64,000 nt of DNA, taken from Trebouxia sp. TZW2008 (Eukaryota > Chlorophyta > Trebouxiophyceae > Trebouxiales > Trebouxiaceae). Shown here piece after piece: positions 1 to 12,869 of the stretch (the stretch's first letter is position 1; the number at the start of each line of letters is the position of its first letter). Location of the stretch: assembly GCA_002118135.1 (NCBI GenBank), contig BDIU01000082.1, positions 62,001 through 126,000 of the forward strand. The letters are read 5' to 3'. The translations under genes were made by a program, and so were the position numbers. The notes beneath the pieces are model-generated. The model worked only from the letters and a program-made list of their open reading frames with translations. It had not been told where the DNA came from and did not search any database.

Positions 1-344
1 CTGCCTGCAGGAGGTGGCACGCTGGAAAGATGCACGCATCTCAGACTTTGATGGCATGCTGGTGAGTCTGTGCAAACTGCTGCAGCGTATCCTCTTCAAG
101 GCAGCACTGTTTTGCTTTGCGATTGCAAGTCTCGTGCATGTACATCTCTCAAGCAAATGTACTGACAACTCAGGACCACAGCATCCTTGTTAGGCGGCAG
201 GTTGTCCAGAACACTGACGCTTTGCAGGACAATTTTGCCAAGATCATGGCTGCATATGAGAACCGCACTCTCAGTGTCTGGCTTGAAGTTGCTGAGCAGT
301 TTGGTGTCAACAGAGAGACTGGAGCGCAGTTGACTGGCACATAA
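1..344 (+). CDS. 3' end of a multi-exon gene, possibly a sorting nexin C-terminus (partial)
   Basis: Two exons are visible. The first runs from about position 11 (after an AG) to 61 and ends at a GTGAGT donor. The second runs from 228, after TTTGCAG, to the TAA at 342-344. Both junctions are phase 0. The joined tail reads EVARWKDARISDFDGML, then DNFAKIMAAYENRTLSVW, and ends in QLTGT. The pattern of E..W...R..DF..ML..FA......Y....W resembles the last helix of sorting-nexin BAR domains, which bend membranes in endosomal sorting. That match is from memory and rests on about 55 residues, so it is tentative. The 5' part lies outside the window. Confidence 0.4.
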
Positions 345-2079
345 TGTTCTGCAATGGCTAAACAGACCTTGGCATTGGCCTCAGCCATATGTTTGCATCC
401 AGAGTGCTGAATGATATTCCAGGCACTGCTTTGCTGCCCTTCATGTTGACAGCCTTGACAATGTCTTCTCAAGAAGCTGCATTGCGGTGCTATGCGCTTC
501 TCTCTTGCATGTGGCGTATGCACCAGTTGCAAGCTCGAATCAGGTCCTGTACGGGCGCCAACAGTGTACATTCAGGCTGGACCCTTGTATACATCATTCA
601 CTGCTGACCTGTCTGACATGATTGACTTGCTAGCATCGATGTTTGTTGTCAAGGAAAAATGAGCAAACAACAACTGTGCCAACTGACTCAGTGCACCACA
701 CGTAGACTCAGATGCACGGCATGACAGCTTGATGACCGAGCCATGCATAGCGTGATTATGGCAAATGCAGAGTTGCTGCAGTGCAACAGCTTTCTTATGT
801 ATTGCTTACCCTGTAGCACACTCATCAACAAGTCTTATGCATCAGACTCTGAGACCTCAGCCTCGGCTCAAGCTCTGCTACGTGACACTGATTGAGGGGT
901 TTGGTGGTTTTGAGCGGTGGTAGGCTCGTGGTCCATGGGTTGTTTTGGGCCATCCATATGGTGGGCTAGTGCGGGTCATGGTGGGCTAGTGCGGGTCATG
1001 GTGGGCTAGTGCGGGTCATGGTGGGCTAGTGTGGGCTTTTGCGGGCAGGTGGGCTTTCAAGTTGGTAGGCTAGGGGCCGCATGTTAAGCAACATGTCAGG
1101 CATACAGTGATGTTTGGCCATCAAACTGGGCTGTGCTGATTGGCAATGCATACTGGAACTGTGGCCTCTATATAAATGCTGCCAGCAGAAAAAATTGACA
1201 GCAATTATGGCTCTCAGAAAACCCTAGGTAGCAGGCTGGCGAAAGATAAACGAGACAGCGATGTCTGCGCGGCAATAGCGTCTCTGCTGCAGAATAGTCT
1301 GAGGCATGCTGAGCGGCGCCACCGCGCGTGAGTCGCAAGATGAGGTCGCTGTGAAGCCTGTCGGCAAGATCTGCGTCTGATCAAAGCGATCAGTAGCGGG
1401 TGAGCCCAAGTCCTACGCACTCTAAGCCGTTGCGATGCTAGCAAATATACCGTCTGCAAGCTGCGATGCAGTACGAGACAGCAGAGACGGCCATAGTCGC
1501 GTCCGAAATGTCACACAGCAGCTGCGGTTGGTCCCACAACACTGTTACAAAGGCTTGTAACCTGCAGCAGAGCCTGGTTCTGCTGCATGTATCTGTTGCA
1601 CAAGCACACCTGCATCTCAGGCTGTCACCTGGCAGCAGGCAAGGTGGGCTGGACTCAAGACTGCTGTGCAGCAGGTATCTTGACAGAGACACACTTGTCA
1701 TCAGTGCTGGTTCTGAAGCTGCATTGCCACACTTTGCTCGCCTTATGTGTGTAGCTCTGTTGTAGCTTGAGTCAGGTGATGAATGCACCCTTAACACTGT
1801 ACCTTCATATTTAAACTGAGTTGCAAAAATTACAGTCAACTTTTGCATCTGACTCAGTTGCTAGCGTCAATGTCATTGTCAAGGGAACAACAAGCAAGAA
1901 ATGACTGTTCTGAATGTCTCAATGCATCAAATTGGCACGCAGACTTGGCACACACATGTGCAGCATGACTGTACAGCATGACTGAACTATGACACAGCAG
2001 GAACTCAACAGTCCAAATCATACAAAGCATGGGCAAAGCTAAGCTGCAAGAAGGGAGGCAAAACAAATCAAAGACCAGA
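345..2079. other. Intergenic stretch between convergent genes, with a minisatellite and a weak promoter candidate
   Basis: No family can be recognised here. A 20-bp tandem repeat lies at 961-1033. A TATA-like TATATAAA at 1169-1176 is followed about 30 bp later by an ATG at 1207, which opens only six codons. A CG-richer patch (1220-1420) contains the donor-like GC|GTGAGT near 1326, and an ATG reading frame runs 1466-1765 without recognisable content. A small unrecognised transcript could start near 1200, but I cannot support a gene. Confidence 0.4.
961..1033. repeat. 20-bp minisatellite, about 3.6 copies
   Basis: Three identical units of GTGGGCTAGTGCGGGTCATG are followed by a partial, diverged fourth unit (GTGGGCTAGTGTG). 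Identity between units suggests recent expansion. Confidence 0.95.
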
Positions 2080-5000
2080 TCAAAGACGCGGCTTGAAGCT
2101 GGGTGCACCATCTGGCGCATGGGACGGCTCGTAGGAGGCACCAAACATTGGTTCTGCAGCCAGGTCAGGCAGGCGGCTCACACGCTTGACATGTCGAGAG
2201 GTCAGCTGTCCCGGCTCGCCAGGTTGACTAACAACACCCAGCTCAGCAGAGTTGGATCCATTGCCTATGTCCCTGGCCGATGTGAAGCTTCTGAATGCTG
2301 CAAAGCGGCTGAGGCCGAGCCAGCCGAGCATGCGTCGACTCCGCCGCCGCCAAAGTCTGAAGAGGGCAAACAGCAGCAGCATGGCCCCAATGCACAGGCC
2401 TATGATGGCTGGCACCTTGAGGGCAACATGATGCCTGTGCTTCAATGGCCGGTTCTCAGAAACTGTGGCAGGCGCCCCATCTGGTTCTGCTGTCACATCC
2501 AGAGCCTGTGCAGAAAATGGGTGTCAACCTCCTGTCATGCTCATCTGCTGTCCATATCCTTCAGGCGTTTGATGTCTTGCCCAGCATGGTGATTAGGCAA
2601 AGCGTTCATACCAGATCCAGTAAAGAGCAAGCTGGCAGAGTGTCTTGACACTGTGTTTACCTTGGTAGTTCTGCCAAAGAACTTGTCTGGATCATTTGAC
2701 AGTAGGCCTATGGGATCATCAGCTGACAAACTGGTCAGGTCCATGGCTGCCTTCACCTCATCTGGCGTGGCGCCGGGTGCCAGCTCAACCCCTAGTGTTG
2801 CTGTCACATTCACATACAGAATGCGCCTCTCCACCTACACACCACAAATACTCTCTAGCCTGCCCTTGCTTGGAGGCAACTTGCACAGAGTTCCGGCCTG
2901 TAGAGACATGGTCTGGACAGCAGGGACTGTCTGATGCATGAGGCATGTTTGCCAGGCCTGTGTGCTTATGAAATCTGATAGTCTATTTGATTGCACACCG
3001 GTAACCAGTGGGCAAGAAGCGGCAAGGTCCAGCAACAACTTTGCTTCAGCGGCGCATAAGCTTCATGAGTGAGTTTCAATTCAGATGCCAGTCACAGACC
3101 AAATTGAACGCCTTGATGGCTTGAGTGATGGTAGTCAGGAGCATGAGCCGGAGACACCGCGCGAAATGCATGAAAGTGTCAAGACAGCCAGGAACGTATG
3201 TGGCCTTTGTGTCATCATCCCACAAGCCCTTCGATGTGGTAAGCAAGGCGAGTTGGCGTTGAGGTGGCCAGTGCAATGAATGCAACAGGGTGTTAAGCTC
3301 ACCTGCTGCACGCCTGTGACACTGACATCACCCAGAGAAATGTTGAAGGCACTGGCTGTGTCAGCCCTTACCAGCCATTCCAGCACTTGCTCGCTGGATG
3401 CATTGACACCCGCCTGCAATAGCGGATATGCAAAGTGAAGAGTCACATGACTCGTTTTAGACAACCTGCATGACGGTGCACAGTAGCATTCACCAGGCTT
3501 AAGAAAGCAGGAACATAGAGCAACAGTCGACAGTCATACAGCATTTGTTGGACACAGGGCTTCCAGAGCATCTTTCAGCAGCAAATGGCTGTAATCATTG
3601 TTTGTGGGTTTGTAGCAATCTTGAGGCAGCTGAGAGTCTGATTGTCAAAACGGGCATGGTCAACAGAGCTGACTAGGGGCTTGCAATTCCCTCTGATCAA
3701 GCCTATCAGCGCAGTGACAAGCCCGGGATCTGAAAACACACTGAGTATTCCACATTGCCATTCAGTCACCTTCCAACTGTTGAGGTATTGCCATGCAGTG
3801 CAGTGTTATTGAGCTTTGGTTGAGTCCTTGACGGCCCAGCACAGCACAGCACAGCACAGCACAGCATAGGATGGCACCCTGTCTGAATCACCCGCTCACC
3901 TTTTGGGCAATGTCATCTAAGGCAGTACCGTTCAACAGGACCCCAAATGATACAATGACAGCATAGCGATAGGTAGGGCTGGCTCCTGGCACCAAAGCCA
4001 CTGGACAGGAGCTGCTGCCATCCTCGAGGTTTGTGGTGTTCTCTCCACACATGCTGCACAGCTGGGAACCCTGCACGATGCATGTCAGTCAGGAAGCATT
4101 GCTTGCAGTCAGACAAAAAGTAGATGTCAGTTGAAAGCAGATTGGTGGTGTCATTTTCACACGCACTGTACAGCTGGGTTTCTTGCTGCACACAGTGTAT
4201 GTGAGATCAGGCATGCTTTTCAGTCCCGAGATACTGCATAGATCGGCATCCTGCGCAAAAGCATTATGTACAGCTAACAGCTGTGCTCAGAGGGCGCTGG
4301 TCACAAAGCGCTGCTTGAACACTGCTTTGGTCGTGCTCTGCACACATGCTGCACATTTGGGGTTACTGCACACCTGCTGAATGCTGACCTTGCCATGCTC
4401 ACAAACCATTGGGAATTAACCACATGACCCGCTTGGCAGGCAGCGTCTGTGCAGTAACATTAGCTGCCAGAGGACCCAGAACAGGCAGGGATTTGACTGT
4501 GGAAGAAACAGCAAGGATTTGAGCATGCTACCTCAGTGGGTGAGTAGGTGCCTGTGATGCAGTGGGAGCACTGGCTGGAACCCCAAGAGCTGCTGTAAGT
4601 GCCCTCAGGGCAGGGCAGGCAGGCAGGGCTGTCAGGGTCCTCTGCAAAAGACCCTGGTCGGCACATGCTGCACTCGGCAGCATCTACTGTGCTGGAGGCC
4701 CAGCCAGCAGGACACATGCTGCAATAGGGCTCCTGAGCTGGTGGTACAGGCCAACCTGCATGTGTATCACCAAGTTAGCTTTCAACAACGAAACAAAAGC
4801 CGTAAATGGCAGCACACACTGTGCAGGAGGCCCAGTCAGCAGGAAACATGCTGCATTAGGGCTCCTGAGCAGGTGGTATTGGCCAGCCTGCACACAGGTG
4901 ACTGCATGTATTTTTGCATCGTTCAGCATTTCAACAGATATGCCCCGTAATTGCACTCTTGTGACACCAGGTCACACAACTATTGCCTTGGACATGTGTT

Positions 5001-8000
5001 ACTGTCCAGGAGGAAACAGGCGACAGCACAAGAACCAGATGAGAATGCACGTCTAAGCCTGCAAAGTCAGAGTTGATGACTATTGATGACTGTCTGACAC
5101 AGCAAGTGACTTCACCTGGGGGTAAGGGGTCGTGCAAGGCTGGAGTGGGGGCTGTGGTGACGTCAGTATCGTTTCCATCTGGCTGAGTCATCACTATGTC
5201 CCCAAGGTCCCCTAATGGAGCAGCTTCCTCAGCAGCGGCACTGCTTGGTGACACAGCCTTGCTGACATTTCTCGTCACTGCAATCAACCAACAGATGCTT
5301 CAAGCACAACCTGATCTGCTGACACATTGAATAGTCAGTAAGAATTAGCGCTAGGAGCGACAGCCTGGCTGACATTTTTTGTCGCTGCAGTCATTCAACA
5401 GATGCTGCAAGCACAATTTGGTCTAGTGAGACATCCATTGTTCAGTGAGAATCAGCAGCAGCAGAAGCGCTGGGAGCTACAGCCTTGCTAACACTTTTTG
5501 TGATTGCAGTCACCAAACAGATGCAGCAAGCGCAATTTGCCAGCCAGCAAGCAAACCTTTGAGGCAGACTGACTTTGCTGAGACTTGACATGGTTGCGCA
5601 ACAGCATGCAACAGGGCAGCTGCAGGAAGGGTGACGGCTGGCACATTCGGTGGCATGTTCAGCCGTCAGATATAAAGCAATTGTCAAATGGGATGCCGAT
5701 GAACGCAAGATGCAGACTTATTGTAGCCAATGCAGCATGACGCAGCAGCTGTCAGCCGTGCAAGTGCTTGTGAACAATAAAACAGCAATGTTGGGCAAAA
5801 AGTGTGTGCCGTTGTGCGTTTTCACAGAGCCCGATGGCTTGTGAAAAGCTCCACGTAGCTCATGTATGACGGTCTAGATAGCAAGAGGCAAGAGAATGAA
5901 CGCAGCTTACCGGTCACATAGTAGCGCTGTGATGTGACTCCATCTTCTGCCACAACCAGAATTGGGATGTCGAGGGGTACAGCAGGTTGCAGTCCAATGA
6001 TTAGCGCTGCTGGCAGGAACTCTGTGTTGTTTCTGTGCCCAATGCAAACCATTGTCAGAACAGTGATACAGTCTTTGGAAACCTAATGATCAAAGCTGCT
6101 ACATTAATATTGCTGAAGTCTTGGAAGCCTGATGATCAAAGCTGCAGGCAGAAATCTTGTGTTGCTCTCTATGCCCAATGCAAAATCATGTCAGAAAGCT
6201 GCTAGTGTGGTCACTGTTGCAAGTGCTTGCTTTTGTGCCTGAAAGGCCATCAACTGACAGCCTACATTTGTGTGTTGTGATGCAGCAACTGAACCTGATG
6301 AGCACTGCACACACATAAAGCAGTCACAACTTATCATGGCTCTTGGTGAGCAACCAATACAATGCAGCACCGGTTGCTCACCTGGTAGACTTGGATCGCC
6401 CACTGGTGTCAGCGATCTGGTCTGCACCCACATCACCCCCTTGCGACAACACCTGACCCTTCACTTCCACCCTGATCCCATCAACCTCAGGGTACAGCAA
6501 ACCTGGCTGCAGTGAAACCCATTTGGTTTCGGAGCTGACATTGATGGCCAATGGCACATCTGGGTCACAAGATGGTATCTGGGCAGGGGGTGGGGTTCCA
6601 CCGTTTGGAAAGTCTCCGTCAGGGGAGAGAGGCCCACTGACAGGTGCTGCGGTGGGTGGCGGCTCAAAGCTACTGCTGCTGCTGCTACAGACTGTCTGCA
6701 CGTCCTGGTTGCTGTCTGTGACGTTGATGAGTGCCAGCTGTGCATGCTGTGGGTCAGCCAGGCGTACAATGGAGACTGAATAGGTGGTGGTGTGATTGTT
6801 GGCATCATGCTTGGCGTTCGTGGTTGCACCTGACCCATCCTGCATGCGAGTAGATCATCTGCACTTGCACCTAGGCAAGAAACCGGGTTGCTCAACATGA
6901 CATGTCTCCAGTCATGCAATTAAACCCTGTCGACAACTCACAGCATCTTCTCAAGCCTGGCAGAATGCTGCAAACATGCACAGCATGCAAAGCCAGCTTG
7001 ACAGAGCAGAGCGCAAAAAGTTTGCCAGACAGTGGACCGGTCAGGGCAAGAGCCCTATAATATGGAGAAGGGAGGCAGGACAGAGGAGGGCTCAGGAGCC
7101 ACAACATCTAGGCATGGCAAACAGGGCTCATGAGATATGGACTGGCCATGACAAGACAGGACACAGCAAGGCAGGCCTGAGCACACAGTGCAGAGGTTGG
7201 TGTAGCAGGTCTTTGACAGGCAGGGCAGGATTGGTGTGAAGCCACATGGTGGGGATGCGGAATCACCTGTTCAGGAGGCTCTGGCGGTGACACCACAATG
7301 CTGAACACGTTCTGCCCCAGCTGCAGAGGCAGCATGTAGGCATTCTTCCTACACACTGCGTCCACACTGTTGCCGGTGGTGTTACTGGTCATGGATTGCA
7401 TGCCAGCGCTGTTGACGGTGCTGTCATTGACTGAGGGCTCCGGGTGTGGGGAAGAAGGCGCACTGGCGTACAGTTCACCCAGAACAGCATCATCAGCATC
7501 CAGCACCTCAACACTTGCCCCAGCTGTAATCAACACTTGCATGGTCAGCTTTGCTGTCATGACACGCAATTTGACACTGTGTGAGCCAACAGCCGTACAG
7601 CAGCAACACCAGCATTCAGCACTTAACGTCTGCTCATACTGTAGTCAATACCACGCATTGTCAAATTGAGGCATGAAACACGACATTGTTGTGATCCTAC
7701 AATGACGACCAAAAGCTACTATTTGAAAAGCTGGCCCATATAATGATTCAAGTCCTGGGGTTTGGTAAAGGGCTAAGAGCATCTACAGGCATGCTGCCCA
7801 AACAAACAAAATTGACTGCAACATGAATGTGAGTGATGAAAGCAGTGACTGAAGTTGAGGCTGGTTCATGGATGAGCGTTTGACGGTCCAGAAAGCAGGA
7901 ATACAAAGAGACCAGCCACAACTTCAGAAGGAGAAGTTGAGAGAGATCACCTTCAGCTGTCTCAAAACATAATTTGGTTTCTTGACAGTCAGCTCCCACC

Positions 8001-11000
8001 ATAGCGCCGTACTGAGTGACAACTGGCTTGAAGATGGATGATAGATCAAAGGTAGTGCCATTGCCGCTGGTCAACAGTAAGGAAGACAGATGTGCATCTT
8101 CACTTGCTGCATGCACAGGCGCTGCTGCTGGCAGGGCCGTGCTGTCAGTGTCAGGCCTGCATAAGACCAAGCTTTTGGTGTGAGACAATGAAATGTCCAA
8201 AGTGCAATCATGATGAGCTCCTGGCAGAGCAATGCACAAGCGGCGTTGAATCACTTGCGCAAACAAATTTGTGCAGGTGGAGCTGATATGGACACCTGAA
8301 ACTGGTATTGTGCTGAGGCAAACATGCTCACTAGACCAAAGACGATGCAGCTGTGCAGCAACTGGTGGTCAATTTGCCCATTGACTTGTGTATAGGCAGT
8401 GCATGCATGTGTTGCATGTTGCAACCCTGAAGCATGCTCTGGCACCATCACATAGCTGGAGTTGCATTTGGTGCTGTTTGTGAACATTGAAAGCAGGCAC
8501 TGTCACCTGCAAGTAACATATGCTTATCAGGTAAAAAATGAGCATGATCCTTGATGTTTGAGAATTCACCTGTACGTTCCAGGCGGACACTGCCCTGGCC
8601 TGACGCCAAAAATATGTGCTGCAGTGACATTGTCGTCCCCAAGCATTTTTGCATTCCACAGACTTGTGACTGGAGCTTCCATGTGAGCCTCTGCTTCAAA
8701 GGGAACATTAGACCAGTTGACAGGAATTGTCAGATGTACCAGTTCACCAGAAAACAAGTCCCACTGCAAGCTGCCTTTCTGCTTCAGTTTTGGTAGCCAA
8801 GCATCAGGACTGCCAGAAGTCAGTTTGAGGTCATACGCGACTGATGCTGGAATTGCAAGACGGCTGGGCGTGGCTTGCACAGGAATTGCAACCGCATCTG
8901 ACCTATAGAAGACCTGGTTAGGCTGCAGATCAAAGCTGACGGTGAGCTCTTCGCGCGGAAGCTGAGTGGCGACTGTCGTGGAGCGGTGCTCATCGACGTC
9001 TGCGTTTGTAGCGTTGTTCAGAGTGACCAGTACCGCGCCACTTTGCAGCTGAGCAAGTTGATCACTGTTGAGCTGCACTGTGACACTCTTGGTGCCCTGA
9101 TGGAAAGGCTCCCATCTGACATATGACAAGGACAGGCTGGCTTCCAGCAATGCATCTGTGACTGTATCCTGGCCTTGCAAGTGTCGCTGAGACAGTACTA
9201 TGTCTGCTGTCACTGGCAGGGAGCTGAACCCTTCCAGTCTGGCTTCCACTCCCACCTGATCTTTGCTGACATACGTATAGGCTGTGACCATAGAGACCAT
9301 GGGGCCTTCAATCTCCAACACCTGCAAGCAAACAGCAGTTGAACAAATAAGAGACAAGCAGATGATGCTGCTCAGGCAGGCAAGCGGCTTGGCATGTCCA
9401 CAGGCATCTGTGTGGCTTGCTGGCGCTGTGTGCATTCTCCTGTTCCCATTTACCATGGCAAGTGCTGCTGTGGCATGACGTAACTTGTGGCAAACGCTGG
9501 TCTTTGCCACCATGCCGCTTTCACAGGCTGCTCAAGTATGCAACTGTCAGAGGCTCACCACAGCTTCTCGTGGCGCTAGTTTTGCAGGCAGCTGTTGTCC
9601 ATTCAAGGACACCAGCACGCTGTGATTGCCTGCTTGCAATGGCTCTCCATACAATGGGGTTGCAGCCAACAAAGCTCTTCTGTCTGATGTCAGGTTAGCT
9701 GGCAGAGCTAAGTCTGTCCCATTGTTGAGGACACCCTCCAGATACACCATTGGTGTAAAGTCATCAATCTGCATTGCAAAATTGTCAAGTAGCAGGTATG
9801 CTGGTTACCAGTCTTCCGCCAGGGACAGAAGTCACACCGGGTGCTATCAGGCAGTTGCTGCTGCCATGTTTCACAAGCCAAACATTCACTGAAGCATTCT
9901 GGCTCAGCATGTTTCATTGCAGCATCCAGTCTCAAGCGGCCCAGGTGTGATCACATGATGTAGCTGTTACCGCGCAAATGATGCAAAATTGCATGTCATG
10001 TGGCTTTGGTGATGTTGGCCCGAATGCAATGTAAACAAAAGCTGCCCATGCAATGCGACATCAGGTTGCTTTGCAAGCCAAGTACATATATCCTGCTAGC
10101 AGAGGACAAGCAAGTTGTGACCCATTGATGCACTTTACTTATAGGATGACCAGTTGCCAACTGCCAATGAGACGCCAGGCTCAAGACAAGGATGCCTGGG
10201 GGAGACAGGACTTGTGCAACACTCACCCAACAATGTATGCTAGAAAGTGTAGCGATGAAAGTATCATGAGTGATGAGAGCAAGAGGCAGCACCTCATCAG
10301 CAAAGCCGCAGACTGTCTCCTCAAGCTGTACCCTCAACTCAAAGCTTCCATATCTTGGACCGGTCAATGGAGCAACCTGACTGATCTGAGGGTCAAGATA
10401 GTATGCAAACTCCAGTCCATCTAAGCACATGTTGCCTGCTGTGCTTGCTGAGAAGTTGACACGGGTGTTGTTGTTGGCAAACCACTGTGGAGATGTACAG
10501 CATGCTGACTGAGGCGACATGACTGTGGCATTCACCACATATGCAAGGGTGGCATTGCTGAAAACGCATTGCAGGTCTGCTGGGAAATTGTCACCCTGCA
10601 TTTGACCAAAAGCCCTGATTCAGCAACCAAAAGACTCATTGGGGTGTCAAAACAAGTCATTGATGACCCGACTCAGCTCATTCAGGGCCCAGTCCATGAA
10701 CTCAATGAGACCAATGCGAAGCGTCCTTGCATCCTCAGGCGTGATGCCATGCAACACATCGACCATAAAGATGTCAGAGACAAGGGCAGGAGAAAATGAG
10801 CGGGTACGTGGTCATGTCAATGGCATCGCATATAGAAAGCAGCGTTGACATGCACAACACAAGCATGCACTCAAAATTTGCCATCACGCTGTTCAGCACT
10901 GCACCAAGTTTGGAAAGCATGCTTGTGCACCAGACATGCACACTTTAAATTGCTCAAGATTTGCCATCATGCTGTTCAGCAACAGCACGCAGAAATGCGT

Positions 11001-12869
11001 ACTTGATGCCAACAAGCTACTGCAGATGCACCTGCAGCATCACTGTTGTGCCGCCCCCCATTGGTCCTAGCAGCGGATCCATGTCAACGTTTGGCAATGC
11101 TATACCAGCAGCAGTGGATACGTACGGCCCTTGAGCAAGTACGATATACTGCCCTGCAGCATGCGAATGCGCATTTGACATGAAGTCAAAGGATACCTGC
11201 TTGGAAATAATGCAAGCGCCATAGATGAAGAACGAGGCTTGCCAAAGTGCTTGTAAAGAGTTGTGGCAAGTGTAATGCAGCAGCATCAAGTGTGAACGTC
11301 CATTAACAACATGCAGAACTTGTGCTAAGCCTGTCAATGCCCAGTGTCAATGTGCACACACTTGGCAGCTATACGCAGGGTGTCCGCAACTTGCATAACA
11401 ACAGCTGCACTTTCAAAGCCAACTGTGCAATAGCTTGACTTTGCTTCAGGGAACTTCATACCTAGAAGCACATGCATCTGAAAACCCGCAGAACAGTTTT
11501 TGAACAACATGCTGCGAGCAACTTGTACCTGGCTGCGCATTTGATTCCACCATTTGTGCAAGGAACACTGGCAGCAAACCGGGTATGTCTTTGTTTGTTG
11601 GACAGGAAATGGCATAGCTGGTCTTGTTGACAGAGCCATCCTCATTCAAATGTTCCTGCATATGCACAAAGTATCTCTGCAACGACAAGATGATCACGCA
11701 CCAACATACTGTTGATGGCAGAGCTCTCTTGTCATTTTGCAACAGGACACATGACAGCCTGCTCCTTTGTTGCATGCTGGCTCAAGCATGTTATACATGG
11801 CATGTTATACATGTATTCACGCATGCGCACAGGTACACTGGTATAGATGGCAGAAAGGTACACCTGCTACCAACAGGCACAACATGGCAGCAACTTAGCA
11901 TAAGGTGCATTGCATGTCCCACGCGGTCTTACCAGCTGTTGCTGTGTTGCTTGAAGCAATGCATCGCCAAAGAGGCTGTTCAGAACTGACACTACATCGT
12001 CTGGTAGGGAAGATCCAAAATCAGTCCCTCCCTGCATCTCAGAATTTGTATTGATGAACCTCAACTCAATGTGACCGCAGCCAAAATGCAGCATTGACTG
12101 CCAGTTCCAGTGTAACTGAAGTGCTTGCCTGCACAATGTCTTGCCATTGACTGACAAGCTCTTGCGTTGCAAGCTGACATTGCACCATTGCAGAACTGAA
12201 GCCAGTGGGAAGCTGCTCAGCAGTGACTGTGACAACTTCATCTGATGCCACGCAGCGTGTCTGCCTTTGTGTGACTGCTCCAGATGCATTGAGGGAGCCT
12301 GATAAGGCTTGTTGCAAAGTGAAACCAACGCTAGGGTTTGAACTGTCGCTGATAGGAAACAAGCCTTGCGCCTGTCGAAAGACCATTAGTTTAGCAACCA
12401 GTGCCAGATTTATACACAATGTCATTGTTTTCAAACAAGTAACAGCTCGAAGGCACCACTTCGGTCATTCACTGCCTTACCCTTGTAGAAGTCGACAGAT
12501 TGAGCAAAAAAACGCCAAGGCACACTGTCAAGTAGCTCCTCATAGCCAGCGAAGACAACTCAACCGGCGAGCTTTTGTTATATGCATTCAACGAATCGTC
12601 TGATCCATGTGCTTGGGCAGCAAGCCAGTCTACTGCGGAGGCTCAAGTGAAATGCAGACTTCGAAGCAACTCCTGGTGCATTGTGCACTGCGTCCAAGCA
12701 CAACACAAACCTGAGTGTGATGCGTTGATGACGCACAGTTGTGTTCCACTGCACTTGCAGGATGATCGACCACGCTGAGTGCGAGCGAGACCGTCATGCC
12801 CTTCAAGGTGCAGTGATCTCTGTCGGTCGAGTTAGGAATCATAAACAGCAACACCTCCCCCCCCCGCAT
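2080..12869 (-). CDS. Large single-pass surface protein: TIG/IPT, cadherin-like beta-sandwich and GCC2/GCC3-like segments
   Basis: Probable exons, in gene order: 12869-12759, 12371-11933, 11676-11529 (possibly longer), ~11196-11032, 10595-10294, 9768-9559, 9321-8570, 8509-~8455, 8156-7951, 7553-7267, 6839-6382, 6032-5911, 5277-5116, 4755-4532, 4070-3900, 3413-3303, 2834-2661, 2505-2080. TIG-like strands include DPLLGPMGGGTTVML and ISQVAPLTGPRYGSFELRV. Cadherin-like beta-sandwich pieces include LGQNVFSIVV, HTTTYSVSIVRL and VVAEDGVTSQRYYV. Cysteine-rich ephrin-receptor-like (GCC2/GCC3) pieces include CPPGTYR and CPEGTYSSSWGSSQC. The last exon has a membrane helix (AIIGLCIGAMLLLFALF) followed by an RLWRRRSRR stop-transfer and a basic tail. 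N-glycosylation sequons are frequent, so the long part is probably extracellular. The ATG at 12869 lacks an evident signal peptide, so a further 5' exon may be missing. Middle exon borders are approximate, and a frame break lies near 12070-12090. The ligand is unknown. Confidence 0.7.
3838..3866. repeat. Short CAGCA tandem repeat
   Basis: About six copies of the pentamer CACAG lie in an intron of the surface-protein gene. Simple slippage repeat. Confidence 0.9.
4805..4893 (-). repeat. Upstream echo of the GCC2-like exon, with a nonsense codon
   Basis: Read on the minus strand, this is a close copy of the start of the real exon at 4755-4532, including the TGCAG acceptor. The real exon has CCC TAT TGC where the copy has CCC TAA TGC, so the copy cannot be included in frame. 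It sits in the intron just 5' of the real exon. Confidence 0.85.
5234..5560 (-). repeat. Three diverged tandem copies of an acceptor plus exon start
   Basis: Units near 5234-5340, 5347-5455 and 5467-5560 share the block that holds the acceptor and the exon start (minus-strand CAGTGACGAGAAATGTCAGC in the real copy at 5277). Only the unit nearest the exon body continues into open coding sequence; the two on the 5' side are intronic echoes. Confidence 0.8.
6085..6190 (-). repeat. Upstream echo of the beta-sandwich exon start
   Basis: Two diverged partial copies near 6085-6120 and 6120-6190 of the segment that starts the exon at 6032-5911 (AATGATCAAAGCTGC and CTATGCCCAATGC blocks on plus). They lie on the 5' side of the exon in gene orientation. 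Confidence 0.7.
10186..10248 (+). repeat. Dispersed repeat copy (family also at 15590 and 16930)
   Basis: Contains GGAGACAGGACTTGTGCAAC followed by a TATGCTAGAAAGTG block. It lies in a surface-protein intron, just 3' of the exon that ends at 10294. Confidence 0.6.

Noticed and set aside
1466..1765. 99-codon ATG-initiated frame on plus, with overlapping frames on minus
   Set aside because: No recognisable family, codon pattern or consistent splice partner; left inside the intergenic description.
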